Source: Cynocephalus volans (lineage: Eukaryota; Chordata; Mammalia; Dermoptera; Cynocephalidae). Taken from it: a stretch of 64,000 bases of DNA. A program made the translations under genes and the position numbers. This document shows, piece by piece, positions 1-11,128 of the stretch. The stretch covers positions 46,909,095-46,973,094 of the forward strand of contig NC_084464.1 in assembly GCF_027409185.1 (NCBI RefSeq), given 5' to 3'. The number at the start of each line of letters is the position of its first letter. Position 1 is the stretch's first letter. A model generated the notes under the pieces. The model worked only from the letters and a program-made list of their open reading frames with translations, did no database searches and was not told the origin of the DNA.

Positions 1-102
1 CTTTTTTCTTTGTCTTTCTCATCTTGGTCCCCTCCCCTGCTGGAGCATCCTTCTTCTTAATGCGATGGGGTTTCAGTGGGGGATCAGGGCTTCCTGGGTC
101 TC
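1..102 (-). CDS. TULP1: TULP1 coding exon 6 (partial, runs off window)
   Basis: Acceptor ccacttccag precedes GAGACC at 102. The exon encodes [19 protein letters not shown] followed by the basic [10 protein letters not shown] motif of TULP1, and continues beyond position 1. The rest of the gene, including the C-terminal tubby domain that binds phosphoinositides, is outside the window. Confidence 0.92.
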
Positions 103-860
103 CTGGAAGTGGAAGATGGGGCTTAGACAAAGAAGGAGCCTGGTGGGACTTACAGACACCTTCCAACCCACTCATCCTTTCTCTAGTCCCCAGGGAGTCT
201 GAGGGCCTGACCAGGGCCCACAGTCTGCCTTCTGCTTATCTTGTTTTCCCTGCACCCAAAAAAGCGCTGGACAAAGACCAGGAGCTTAATGAGCAGTAAC
301 CAAATAATGAATAAATGAATGAATGAATGCGTGCATGGATGTCAGGCCTTCTAAATGAGCCTTTGAGGCCTACCTTCCACCTGTATCCTCCAGGAAACCT
401 CCTCTGGCACTGCTACAGAGGAGCTCTCCCTCCCTCAGAGGCCCAAGTACACATCTAGACCAGACTGCTGGTACCTGTAGGGTGAGGTACCCGGGCCAGA
501 GAGCCATCACAGCATTGATTCTTTGATTTATTTTTACTGTAATCACTTTGATACTTTTATAAAAATTATAACAATAATTCACATTGAGTTAAAAATATCA
601 CAAAGAAAACTAAAATCCTCTGTTTCACCCCCCCCACCCCCAGCACCCTGGGCAGGGGTAAGCGAGAGGCTAGGGTGAGGGTGAGGGAGGGCATGTATTG
701 GTCTCTGTCCCTAAGGACTGTCAGGGGGAGGAAACCCTCTGGTCAAACCACTGGGTGACTTTTGAGGTCTCATCTCCTGTGATTCAGTGAGACTCCGAGC
801 CCTCCCAGGCAGGGCTGTTGCTGCAGGCCTGTGTGCTCCCTCTGGACCCTCAACACCCAC

Positions 861-1013
861 CCCTCAGGCCCTGGGCCTTGGCTCTCCTCTCCTTCAAGTC
901 GGCAGGAGCCTTCTCTTTCAGGGGTTTCTTGGGAGGCAGAGGGATTTTCTCTTTCTTTTCCTCTTCTTCCTCTTCCTCCTCATCCTCCTTGTCCTCTTCC
1001 TCCTCCTGCTCCT
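861..1013 (-). CDS. TULP1: TULP1 coding exon 5 (poly-acidic)
   Basis: The exon is 153 nt, with acceptor tctacctacag and donor AGGG|gtgggt. About 20 codons are almost entirely Glu/Asp (with one Gln and one Lys). They are followed by [17 protein letters not shown] and a basic [14 protein letters not shown] tail, collinear with the TULP1 low-complexity linker. The GAG/GAA run is read on the minus strand. On the plus strand the same DNA shows as a TCC/TTC-rich tract. Length variation between species is expected in this tract. Confidence 0.93.
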
Positions 1014-1600
1014 CTGTAGGTAGAAACTCCTCATAATGGGGGCTCGGGTGGTCCCCCCCTTATGTGGGGAGCACAGTTCCTCCAGACTGCTGGGAAGTGG
1101 TGAGTGGGCATCAGGGGTAGGAGCCTGCCCTTCTGGAACAGGTGCAGGAGAAGGAGTATTGGCACCTTCCTGGAAGAATGAGGGTGACCCCAAATCTTCG
1201 GAGAGTGAGCTGGTGGAATCCCCGCTCTGGTGAAAGCCCCCCTCTGTGGCTCTGCCCTGCTCGCACTCTCCAGGCTCCAGCTTTGCCTTCTCTGCCCGCC
1301 TCTCACTGCACCCACCCTACTTCCCCTGGCCCTTGTCTGTTTCTGACCTGCAGTCGGACCCACCCGGGCTACTTCTGGCTCCTAGTTGTAGTTTAAGGCA
1401 AAACCCTTAACCTCCCTGTGCCTCAGTTTCCCATCTGTAAAATGGGGGACGAGAAGAAGAGACAACCTCAAGGTTGGTACCTGCCCCAAAGACAAGGCCA
1501 CGGAGGCCGTCCTTGCTGCTTTTCTGTCTCCCGGGGTGGGGGGCGGTCGTTCCTTCTCTGCACGCGCCCTTACCCGCCCGACCCTCGGGCCCTCGCTCAC

Positions 1601-1753
1601 CGTCCTCGGCGTCTGCGGCGCGGGCTACCAGGAAGGTTTCCCGGGGGTCACGCTTCTTGGCCTCGGGGTCCCTGAGGAACTTGGTGTAGACGGTCTGCGG
1701 CGCCCTGGCCGGGTCGGGGGCGGTCTCCTCCCGCGGCCTCCCCCTCCGCCCCG
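1601..1753 (-). CDS. TULP1: TULP1 coding exon 4
   Basis: The exon is 153 nt, with acceptor ggctcag and donor GGACG|gtgagc. Two bases complete the codon split from exon 3. It reads through [18 protein letters not shown] and a conserved stretch with [20 protein letters not shown]. That stretch is strongly diagnostic of TULP1. It ends in an acidic AADAED just before the Glu-rich exon 5. Confidence 0.94.
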
Positions 1754-2045
1754 CTGAGCCGAGATGCGGGGTTCAGGAGGGGTCCCGCCCCGGGCTCCGG
1801 GAGGCAGCGCCCCGACACCCAACCCCCGAGCCTGGGGCGCGCCCCCTGGGGCTCCTAACCCGGGGGTCTCCGCTGGCCTCCGTTCCCACCTTCAGCACCC
1901 GTCCCCTGGCTTTCATTCATCCTCTCCCCTCCCCCTCCCCCTCCCGCTCCCCCTCCCCCTCAGCAGCACCCTCGCCCGCCCGCAGGTCTCTCGCTCCCGC
2001 GCCCCTCACCCTGGGGGGCGCCCCCGGGCTCGGCTCCCCGCCCGC

Positions 2046-2136
2046 CTCCTGGTCTCCGGGGCTTGGATCCCGTGGGGCGGGGGGACTCAGGGGTCTCCGT
2101 CTTCTTCTTCCTCAGCTTCTGTCCCGGGACCGGTCG
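2046..2136 (-). CDS. TULP1: TULP1 coding exon 3 (3' end ambiguous: 2046 or 2010)
   Basis: Acceptor ccgcag precedes CGA CCG at 2136. The exon encodes the Lys/Arg/Pro-rich segment with [14 protein letters not shown] and [10 protein letters not shown]. To join exon 4 in frame with the protein junction seen in other TULP1 proteins, it must end after ...CCAGGAG at 2046, which uses a GC donor (gcgggc). A canonical GT donor (cagg|gtgagg) lies 36 nt downstream, ending the exon at 2010. It keeps the same phase and would add 12 codons rich in Gly, Ala and Pro. I give the homology-based end and treat the GT site as an alternative. Confidence 0.8.
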
Positions 2137-2502
2137 CTGCGGAATGGGCGTCAAGAGGAGGGCGAGGAAGGAAAGGGGGGCTCCGAGCGCTGCCCATCAC
2201 CCTCTAATCCCTTGAGCCGCCAGAAATAACCGCGGATTATCGGGAGGGAGCTGGAGCCCCCTTCTTGGGATGAGGACGAATGCCCCCTTCTGTGCACCAT
2301 GGCCACCTCCAATGCCCCAAAGCCCCAATTGCTCCCCTGGATACCGTGTGTCCCCAAACTCCCCTTTCTCCCTCCAAAAGCTCCAGACACGCAGCCGCTA
2401 GACGCTGCGAGGGGAACCCGCCGCCACCCCCGACCCCCTGCCCTGCGTGGGTTCACACGCAGTGGGGACGTCTCTGCCTCCTTTCCAAGCGGGGTGACAT
2501 AC

Positions 2503-2554
2503 CTGCTTGGGGCGTCGCTGGACCTCCGGGCTCAGGCCATCTTCCTCATGCCCA
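2503..2554 (-). CDS. TULP1: TULP1 coding exon 2
   Basis: The exon is 52 nt, with acceptor ccctcag at 2555 and donor CAG|gtatgt. It completes the Ser codon from exon 1 and then reads GHEEDGLSPEVQRRPKQ, collinear with the TULP1 N-terminal acidic segment. Intron 1 is only 95 bp. Confidence 0.92.
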
Positions 2555-2649
2555 CTGAGGGTGGCAAGGGATCAGCCTGTCTCCCTCCCCCTTCCTGCCC
2601 CCATCCGTGCCCCCCAGGGTTCAGGTAGAGCGACGTGGGGACCACCGAC

Positions 2650-2696
2650 CTGTCTGAGGCCCACACCTCTCGGAGGGTTTCGTCCTGCAGCGGCAT
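2650..2696 (-). CDS. TULP1: TULP1 coding exon 1 (start codon)
   Basis: TULP1 is a tubby-like protein of photoreceptors, known for roles in protein trafficking to the outer segment and for retinal dystrophy when mutated. On the minus strand an ATG at 2696-2694 opens 15 codons (MPLQDETLREVWASD) that match the known TULP1 N-terminus. They are followed by two bases of a split Ser codon and a GT donor (CAG|gtcggt). The tubby domain lies left of the window, so only the disordered N-terminal part is present here, about 199 codons over six exons. The start is chosen by homology; the context caccATG is adequate. Confidence 0.93.
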
Positions 2697-2880
2697 GGTG
2701 CATTCACCTGTCCGCGCCCCCTTCTCTGGCCGCCCTGCAGCTTTAGGCGCCTCCTCTCCCCGCGCCAGCTAATCCCGGCTCAACTGCACCCCCAGCTCCC
2801 GCCTGCCTCAAAGGTGGCCGCCTGGCGGCACCGCGGGAGGGGCTCCTGCCACGACCTTCCCCTCCCCCACTGAGCCCAGG
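2697..2880 (-). promoter_or_regulatory. TULP1 5'UTR / proximal promoter with CRX-type site
   Basis: GC-rich sequence lies immediately upstream of the TULP1 start codon. A TAATCC motif on the plus strand at 2770-2775, about 75 bp from the ATG, fits the homeodomain site of CRX/OTX factors that drive photoreceptor genes. A second GGATTA occurs in intron 2 near 2233. No TATA box is evident. The transcription start cannot be placed from sequence alone. Confidence 0.5.
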
Positions 2881-3589
2881 CCATTGAGGGGAAGGGTCTC
2901 AACTCCCAAGTCTGAGAAGTCACACCCCCAGCAGTCTAAGGGAGGTTGGTACTAGCTCGACCCTGCCCCCAGAAACTTTGGGTTAGATTTGTAATCTGTC
3001 AGTGGTCAATGGGGTGTGAGAAGAAAATATTAGAGCACAATAGGAAGGTCCAGGGGTCCCACCATTCACCACAAAAAAAAAAAAGAAGGAAAATATTAGA
3101 TTGGATTCTGCATTTATCTTTATTTCTTGTAAGAAATAAGGACTAGTATTTACTAATATTTAACATTATTGACAGAAGCATGTGTATATATTTTAAAAAG
3201 AAATGTGCCTATATTGGGGGTATACGCGTAAATATTTTTTAATGATAGAGGCATGCTTTTTTAAAGGCTTGGAGGCCCAGGATAGAGTGTGGGTGTGCTT
3301 AATGTCTTGGGAGAGGTTTGATTAGGTGGGGAAGAAGCCCAGAGGAGGGGCCCAATCAGGGGCCACAGAAGCTTCCTAAAGTCTGATCCAAAACTTGAAA
3401 GATGAGTACGAGTTCCACAGGCAAAAAAAAAAAAAGGGGATGGGACCACCAGGAAAGGGAACAGCAAGACAAAGGCCTGGAGGTTGGATGTGTCTTGATG
3501 TGTTTCAAGGTGTGTAGCACCAGGAGGGAGGCAGTCATCTGGGACATGGCCAGCTCTGAGTCAAAGCCCTGCACCCTGTCATCAAAGAG
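2881..3589. other. Intergenic, nothing recognised
   Basis: Upstream of TULP1. It holds two A-runs and AT-rich sequence but no repeat or gene I can name. Confidence 0.5.
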
Positions 3590-4020
3590 CTGAATGTCCC
3601 TGGGTGAGTTACTTAGCCTCTCTGAACCTCCATTACCTCATTTATAAAATGGGTTTGATAGTAGTACCCACCTGGTAGTGATATTGTGCAGATTAAATGA
3701 GATGACAGGTGGGAGGCTGCATACAGTGAGCACCTAATAATTGGTTATTTGTGCCCCTTTTCAGAGCACTTCCACTTTATCTCTATCTCCCAGCGTATAC
3801 AACACAACTTGACACATGATCTAGGTTCAGCTTTTGAATGAGCGCATTCTTTATTTTATTTGATTCTCACAAGAGTCAGGGAGGTAGGCAATGTAAAGAT
3901 TATCATGTCCATTTTATAGGTGGAGAAACTGAGGCTCAGGGAGGTAAAGTGGCTCACTTAGTGTCAGCCAGAGAGTAAAGATGCTGAGCCAGGGCTTGAA
4001 TCTGGATCTGTCTCCTGTTA
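3590..4020. mobile_element. Two MIR SINE fragments
   Basis: Plus-strand MIR at 3590-3760 (CCTCATTTATAAAATGGG) and minus-strand MIR at 3860-4020 (GGTGGAGAAACTGAGGCTCA). Confidence 0.7.
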
Positions 4021-4170
4021 GAACTTTGGCTCCTAATGCTTGCATATTTTATTCAGTCACAAGGATTAGAGATGGAGTTTGAATGAAACAGTCATGCTAC
4101 ACCTTGTGCTGGTGCTACATATCTTGTCTTTCTTCACCTCCGTGGTCCATCTGATGCAGATTTACCATAA

Positions 4171-4263
4171 TTTTTTTTTTTTTGACAGCTGGCCAGTACC
4201 AGGATTAGAACCTGTGACCTTGGTGTTATAAGGCTGTGCTCTAACCAACTGAGCTAACCGGTC
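4171..4263 (-). mobile_element. tRNA-Ile SINE monomer
   Basis: T-tract, then the reverse complement of a tRNA-Ile body ending GAGCTAACCGG. Short flanks CATAATT on both sides. Confidence 0.85.
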
Positions 4264-4274
4264 ATAATTAATCT

Positions 4275-4590
4275 TTCTAAAATACTACTTCTTCAGTTGT
4301 CACATTTGCTCAAAAACATCCTTTGGTTCCCTGTCGCCTAAGGGTCAAGTTTAGATTTGCTGGATTGGCACTGAAGGCTCTCCCTGGTCTGACCCCAATC
4401 TGCCTAACTACAGAGTTAGCCCAAGCCACACTCTTCCTCCAGCCACACAAGCTGCTGCCTGTACTTTCTCTCCTCCATGCCTTCACTCAGGCTGTTCCCT
4501 CCCGAAATGTCCTTCCTATTTCATGAAACCTGTACAACTCTAAACAACCCTCAAGTCCCCTCCTCCAAGAGTCCTCAGTCCTCACCTGCC
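4275..4590 (-). mobile_element. L2 LINE fragment
   Basis: The plus strand carries antisense L2 blocks such as TTGGTTCCCTGTCGCC and CACTGAAGGCTCTCCCTGG. Confidence 0.55.
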
Positions 4591-4594
4591 ACTG

Positions 4595-4730
4595 AAAGTA
4601 TAATAATAATAACATTTGCCGACCACCTACTGTGTGTTGAGCTGCTTGCTCCCATTCTCTGTCCACCCTCACAATAATATTTATGAGACAGACATTAACA
4701 TCCTGATATTAAAGGTGAAGAAACTTGCAG
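4595..4730 (-). mobile_element. MIR SINE fragment
   Basis: ATAATAACATTTGCCGACCA and GGTGAAGAAACTTGCAG, minus orientation. Confidence 0.6.
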
Positions 4731-5135
4731 CTGAGTCAGTCAACAAATATTTCCTGAGCACTTACTGTGTGCCAAGCACTCTGCTAAGCACTGGTCATAC
4801 AGTGATGGACAAGAAGATGTGGTCCCTTCCCTCATGAAGCTTACATTCATGTGTGAAAGACAGATAATAAAGACATAAATACACAAACTAGTTATAATGA
4901 TCTCATTATCATTAATTGTGATAAATGCTAAGAAGGAAAAGAACCAAATTCCAGGAGAATAGCAGACTGGTGGGACCTAGTTTGGATTTAGAGGCTGTCT
5001 GAGGAGGTGGGAATTTTAAAAATGAAACCTGGAGGATTTCAAAGATGAGGAAAGAGAATGTTCCAGGCACAAGACACAGCATGTGCAAATTGTTTTCAGG
5101 CAGCAAAGAACTCAGCACATTGGAGCAGTATTGCC
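4731..5135 (+). mobile_element. L2-type LINE 3' region
   Basis: CAACAAATATTTCCTGAGCA, CTTACTGTGTGCCAAGCAC, and GTTCCAGGCACAAGACACAG follow the order of the known repeat. Confidence 0.6.
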
Positions 5136-8100
5136 CCCTGGACCAGGGCAAGAGTGGCTCTGCCTGAGACCTGCCCTTTAGAGGGAGTCTAAGGATCTCA
5201 AACTCCAAACAAATGCATTACGAGAAGCACCTGTCTCACTCGGGGCCTGCGACTGTACACCTGAACATCTGTGTTCTTTTTTTTAATTGGTTATGAATAT
5301 TCAGGGGGTACAAAGCAAATTGTCACCACTCGTGCCTAAGATGTGATGGCCAGATCTGTACTGGCAGCATGCCTATTAACACAAATTGTGATTATACCCT
5401 ATGTCCTCCACCCAATTATCCCCGACCTCCCCCCCATCCCCCTTTTCCCACTCCACTTTGTATCCCTAGGTATGTTCTCTCCCTCTGCAAGTCCAACACA
5501 CCACTGTGGTCTTTCTTTCCTTCCTTCTTTCTCTCTTAGCTCCCACTTATGAGTAAGTACATACGGTATTTTTCCTTCTGTGCTTTGCTTATTTCACTCA
5601 ACATAAGTTTCTCCAAACTCATCTATGTTGTTGCAAATGGGAGAATTTCATTCTTTTTTATGGCATAAAAAATTTCCATTTTTTATTTATATTTCCATTG
5701 TGTATAATATATACTCATTTTCCTTATCCAATTGTCCATCGATGGACATTAAGGTTGGTTCCATATCTTGGCTATTGTGAACAGAGCTGCAATGAACATG
5801 GGAGTGCAGGTATCCTTTCGATATGATGATTTCCATTCCTTTGGGTGTATACCCAGAAGTGGGATTGCTGGATCATATGGAAGATCTATCTGTAGCTGTT
5901 TGAGAAACCTCCATACTGTTTTCCATAGTGGCTGTACTAATTTGTAGTCCCACCAACAGGGTAGGAGCATTCCCTTCTCTCCACATCCTTGCCAGCATTT
6001 GTTATTCTCTGTCTTTTTGATTATAGCCAGTCTAACTGGTGTGAGATGATATCTTGGTGTGGTTTTAATTTGCATTTCCCTCATGACTAGTGATGCTGAG
6101 CATTTTTTCATGTACCTGTTGGCCATTTGTATGTCTTCCTTTGAAAAATGAATATTCAGTTCCTTTGCCCATTTTTTAATTGGTTTATTTATTTATTTAT
6201 TTATTTATTTCCTGTGTAACTGCTTGAATTCCTTGTATATCACAGATATTAATCCCTTGTTGGATGCATAGTTAGCAAAAATTTTCTCCTACTCTGTAGG
6301 TTGTTTCACTCTGTTGATTGTTTCCTTTGCTGTGCAGAAGCTTTTTAGTTTGATATAGACCCATTTGTTTATTTTTTCTTTTGTTGTTTGTACTTTTGGG
6401 CTCATGTTCATAAAGTCTGTGCCCAGACCTAGTTCCTGAAGTGTTTCACCTATATTTTCCCTTAGTAATTTTACAGTTTCAGGTCTTATATTTAAGTCTT
6501 TAATCCATTTTGAGTTGATTTTAGTATTTGGTGAGAGGTGCACATCTAGTTCCATTCTTCTGCTTATGTATATCCAATTTTCCCAGCACTGCTTATTGAA
6601 GAGGCAGTCTTTTCCCCAATGTATGTTTTTGCTTCCTTTGTCAAATATCAGGTGGCTGTAAGCCTGAGAGGTGATTTCTGCATTCTCTATTCTGCTCCAC
6701 TGGTCTGAGTGTCTGTTTTTATGCCAGTACCATACTATTTTGGTGACTATAGCTTTGTAGTATAATTTGAAGTCAGGTGGTGTTATACCACTGGCTTTAC
6801 TTTTTCTTGCTCAGGATTGCTTTGGCTAATCGGGGTCTTTTGTTGTTCCACATGAATGCTCAGATTGTTTTTTCCATTTCTATGAAGAATGTCATTGGTA
6901 TTTTGATGGAGATTGCATTGAATCTGTAGATTGCTTTGGGTAGTATAGACATTTCCACAATGTTAATTCTTCCAATCCAGGAGCATGGAATGTCTTTCCA
7001 TCTTTTTGTGTCTTCCTTAATTTCTTTCAGTAGTGGTTTGTAGTTCTCATTGCAGAGATCTTTCACCTCCTTGGTTAAATTGATTCCTAGGTATTTTTGT
7101 GTGTGTGACTGTTGTAAATGGGCGTACTTTCTTGATTTCTCTTTCTGTTAGCTCATTATTGGAGAATATAAATGCAACTGATTTGGGGGCATTTATTTTG
7201 TATCCTGCAACATAACTGAAATTATTAAACAGCTCTAGGAGTTCTTTGATAGAGTCTTTCAGTTTTTCTATATGTAGTATCATATCATCTGCAAATATGG
7301 ACAGTTTGACTTCATCTTTTCCAATCTGGATGCCCTTTATTTCTTTCTCTTGCTTGAATGCTCTGGCTAGTACCTCCAGTACTATGTTAAATAAAAGTGG
7401 TGAGAGTGGGCATTTTTGTCCTGTTCCTTTTCTTAAGGGAAAAGCCTTCAGTTTTTCCCCATTCAGAATGATACTGGCAGTGGGCTTGTCATAAATGGCT
7501 TTTATTGTGTTGAGATTCTTTCCCTCCATACCTAATTTGTTGAGAGTCTTTATCATGAAGGGATGTTGAATTGTCAAATGCTTTTTCAGTATCTATTGAG
7601 ATAATCATATGGTTTTTGTCCTTGAATTTTTTGATGTGATGTATCACATTTATTGACTTTCGTATGTTGAACCATCCTTGCATCCCTGGGATGAATCCCA
7701 CTTGATCATGGTGTATAATTTTTTTGATGTGTTGCTGTATTCTGATTGCTAATATTTGAGGATTTTTGCATCTGTGTTCATCAAGGATATTGGCCTGTTT
7801 GTTGTGTCTTTATATGGTTTTGGTATCAAAGTTATGTTGGCCTCATAGGATGAGTTTGGGAGAATGGTTTCTGTTTCAATTTTTTGGAAGAGTTTGAGGA
7901 GAATTGGTATTAATTCTTCTTTAAAGGTTTGGTAGAATTCAGCAGTAAAGCCACCCAGACCTGGGCTTTTCTCTGTTGGAAGATTGTTGGTTACCGCTTC
8001 AATCTCATTGCTTGTTATTGGTCTGTTAGGTTTTCTATCTCTTCTTGGTTCAGTCTGGGTAGTTTGTATGTGTCCAGAAACTTATTTATATCTTCCAAGT

Positions 8101-9300
8101 TTTCATATTTGTTGTCATACAGTTGTTTATAATAGTCTCTAATGATTCTTCGTATGTCTATGGTATTGGTTGTAATGTCTCCCTTTTCATTTCTGATTTT
8201 TGTTATTTGGGTCTTCTCTCTTCTTTTTTTTTGTTAACCTAGCTAATGGTTTGTCTATTTTATTTATCTTCTCAAAAAACCAACTTTTTGTTTCATTGAT
8301 CTTTTCTATCATTTTTGGGGTCTCTGTTTCGTTTATTTCTGCTCTGATCTTAATTATTTCTTTCCATCTACTACCTTTAGCATAGTTTTTCAAGTTCTTT
8401 GAGGCACAGTGTCAGGTCATTTATTTGAAGTCTTGCCATTCTTTTGATGTAAGTGTTTATTGCAATAAATTTCCCTCTTAGTACTGCTTTTGCAGTATTC
8501 CACAGGTTTTGATATGTTGTATCTTTATTTTCACTAGTTTCAAGAAATTTTTTGATTTCCTGTTTAATTTCTTCTTGGACCCATAGGTCATTCAGGAGCC
8601 TATTGTTTAGTTTCCATGTATTTATATAGTTTCCAGGGCTTTGCTTTTTATTGATTTCCAGTTTCAGTCCATTGTGGTCTGAAAAGATACTTGGAATGAT
8701 TTCAACTTTTAAAAATTTGCTGAGACTAGATTTGTGACCTAATATGTGGTCTATCCTGGAGAATATTCCATGTGCTGATGAGAATAAAGTACATTCTTTA
8801 GTTTTGGATGAAATGTTCTGTATATATCTGCCAGGTCCAGTTGGTCTAAGGTGTAGTTTAAATCCTGTGTCTCTTTGTTGATTTGTTGCCTGGAAGATCT
8901 GTCCAATGCTGAGAGAGGTGTGTTCGGGTCACCCACTGTTAACATATTAGGGCCTATTTCTTTCTTTAGGTCTAAGAGTGTTTGCTTTGTATATCTGGGT
9001 GCTCCGGTATTGGGTGCATACATATTTATGATTGCTATGCCTTCTAGCTGGATAGATCCTTTTATCATTATATAGTGGCCTTCTTTGTCTCTTTTTGTTT
9101 TTTGTTTTAAAGTCTATTTTATCTGATAGAAGAATAGCTACTCCTTCTCGTTTTTGGTTTCTATTTGCATGGTATATCTTTTTCCATCCCTTCACTTTTA
9201 GTCTGTGTGTGTCTCTATAGGTGAGATGGGTCTCTTGAAGACAGCATATTCTTGGGTGTAGCTTTTTAATCCAATCAGTCAATCTGTGCCTTTTGAATGG

Positions 9301-9891
9301 TGATGGAGTTTGGATGTGTTGTCCCCTCCAAAACTCATGTGGAAATTTGATCCCCAACGTGGCAGTGCTGGAAACTTATTGAGTCATGGGGGTGGATCCC
9401 TCATGAATGGATTAATGCTCTCCCTAGGGGAGAAGGGGTAGTGAGTGAGTTCTCCCTCTGTTATTTCCCGCGAGAGCTGATTGTTTTTTTTTTTTTTTTT
9501 AAAAGATGACTGGTAAGGGGATCTTAACCCTTGACTTGGTGTTGTCAGCACCACGCTCAGCCAGTGAGCGAACCGGCCATCCGTATATGGGATCCGAACC
9601 CGGGGCCTTGGTGTTATCAGCACCGCACTCTCCCGAGTGAGCCACGGGCCGGCCCGAGAGCTGATTGTTTAAAGGACCCTGGCACCTCTCTCTCTCTCTT
9701 GCTTCCTCTCTCGCCATGTGATCTGCTTGTACTGGCCAACTGCCTGCTGCTTTTCCACCATGAGTAGAAGTAGCCTGAGGCCCGTGCCAGATGCAGCTGC
9801 CCCAGAATCGTAAGCCAAATAAACCTCTTTTCCTTTCAAATTACCCAGTCTCAAGTATTTCTGTTATAGCAACACAAAACACACTAAAACA
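9301..9891 (+). mobile_element. MST-type ERVL-MaLR solo LTR inside L1
   Basis: The LTR starts TGATGGAGTTTGGATG and ends CACTAAAACA, flanked by the perfect 5-bp duplication AATGG at 9296-9300 and 9892-9896. Matching features include the TCATGGGGGTGGATCCCTC block and the AATAAA signal near the 3' end. It is in plus orientation, antisense to the host L1, and holds a SINE at 9487-9654. No internal retroviral sequence remains. Confidence 0.88.
9487..9654 (-). mobile_element. Dimeric tRNA-Ile SINE (CYN-like) in the MST LTR
   Basis: Minus-strand dimer with its A-tail at the left. It is flanked by a 16-bp duplication, CGAGAGCTGATTGTTT, at 9471-9486 and 9655-9670. Both halves keep tRNA-like A and B boxes. 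Confidence 0.9.
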
Positions 9892-10249
9892 AATGGGAAG
9901 TTTAATCCATTCACATTTAGGGTAGTTATTAACAGGTATTGTTTAATTCCTGTCATTTAATTGCTTTTTGTTTAGATGTTTTAAATATCTTTTGATCATT
10001 ACTTCCCCTTTTATTTCTCTTCTTCAATGCTAGTTGGAAATTTGAGGTGGCATGATTTTGCTTCCTACTCTTTCTCACTGGCATTTTTGTTTTAATGGCA
10101 GGTTTTGCTCTTTCTTGTGTATCCGCGATAGTGATCATCATTATTCAGATTCCAGATACAGGACTCCCTTGAGAATTTCTTGCAGGGCTGGTCATGTGGT
10201 GGTGAACTCCCACAATTTTTGTTTGTCTGGGAAATACACTATTTCTCCC

Positions 10250-11128
10250 TCATTTCTGAAGGAGAGCCTTGCTGGGTAAAGAATTCTTGGCTGGCAATTT
10301 TTTTTCTTTTAGCGTTTTGAATATATCATTCCACTTTCTTCTGGCCTGTAGGGTTTTAGTTGAGAAGTCTGCTGTTAGTCTGATGGGGGGTTCCCTATAG
10401 GTGACTTGACGATTTTCTCTTGCTGCTTTTAGAATTCTCTCTTTGTCATTGAGCTTTGCAAATTTGACTATTATGTGTCTTGGAGAGGATCTTTTTGGAT
10501 TGAATCTGTTTGGGGACCTTTGAGCTTCCTGGATCTGAAGGTGTGCATCTCTCCCTACACCTGGGAAGTTTTCTGTTATTATTTCCTTAAATAGGTTTTT
10601 AATACCTTTTCCTTTCTCCTCCCATTCTGGAATACCCACAATTTGGATGTTAGAGCACTTGAGGTTGTCTGCTATCTCTCTTAGATCTTCTTCATTATTT
10701 TTAATTCTTTTTTCCTTTTTTTTGTTGTCTGCCTGGGTTATTTGGAAAAGACCATCGTAGAGATCTGAAATTCTCTTTTCTGCTTGTTCTAGTCTGCTGC
10801 TCAAACTCTCTGTTGTGTTTTTTGTTTCATTGAGAGAATCTTTCATTTCTAGGAGTTCTGCTACATTCTTTTTTAAAGTATTAATCTCTTTGTAAATTTC
10901 CTCCTTCATATTCTGGATATTTTTTCTTGTTTCCTTGTGTTCTCTAATTGAGTCTTCTTTTATTTCTTCCAGCTTTCTTAAGATCATTGCTCAAAATTCC
11001 TTTTCAGACATTTCAAAGATTCCCTGTTCGATGGGGTCTGGAATTTGAGCATTACTGTATTCCTTTGGTGGTGTCATATCTTCTTGTTTATTTGTAGTTC
11101 TAGTCTTTTTTTGTTGATGTTTGGTCAT
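10250..11128 (-). pseudogene. L1 ORF1 (ORF1p, one internal stop)
   Basis: This is the RNA-binding L1 protein. The reading frame opens MTKHQQKKTRTTNKQED at 11128, is stopped once by TGA at about 10988 where the family has Arg, then runs 245 codons. Visible parts are a heptad coiled coil (TLKKNVAELLEMKDSLNETK), the RRM region (IQIVGIPEWEEKGKG) and the C-terminal region with PRHIIVKFAKLNDKERIL. It ends at TGA 10250-10252, earlier than usual. Confidence 0.8.

Larger units (their letters stand above)
1540..2860. other. CpG-rich region over the TULP1 5' end
   Basis: High G+C with frequent CpG across coding exons 1-4, in contrast with the AT-rich repeat-filled DNA to the right. It contains a C-rich simple repeat (CCCCTC units) at about 1921-1965 within intron 3. 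Confidence 0.6.
5760..10190 (-). pseudogene. L1 ORF2 remnants (endonuclease / reverse transcriptase)
   Basis: Broken frames on the minus strand read, in order, the endonuclease (CCLQETHL, then [13 protein letters not shown]), the reverse transcriptase ([49 protein letters not shown]) and the C-terminal part ([19 protein letters not shown]). Frameshifts and stops are frequent, and the MST LTR at 9301-9891 interrupts the endonuclease part. The left bound is where clear protein similarity ends. Confidence 0.8.

Noticed and set aside
1764-2207. A 147-codon proline-rich plus-strand frame
   Set aside because: It is antisense to TULP1 coding exon 3 in GC-rich DNA, where stop codons are rare; composition explains it.
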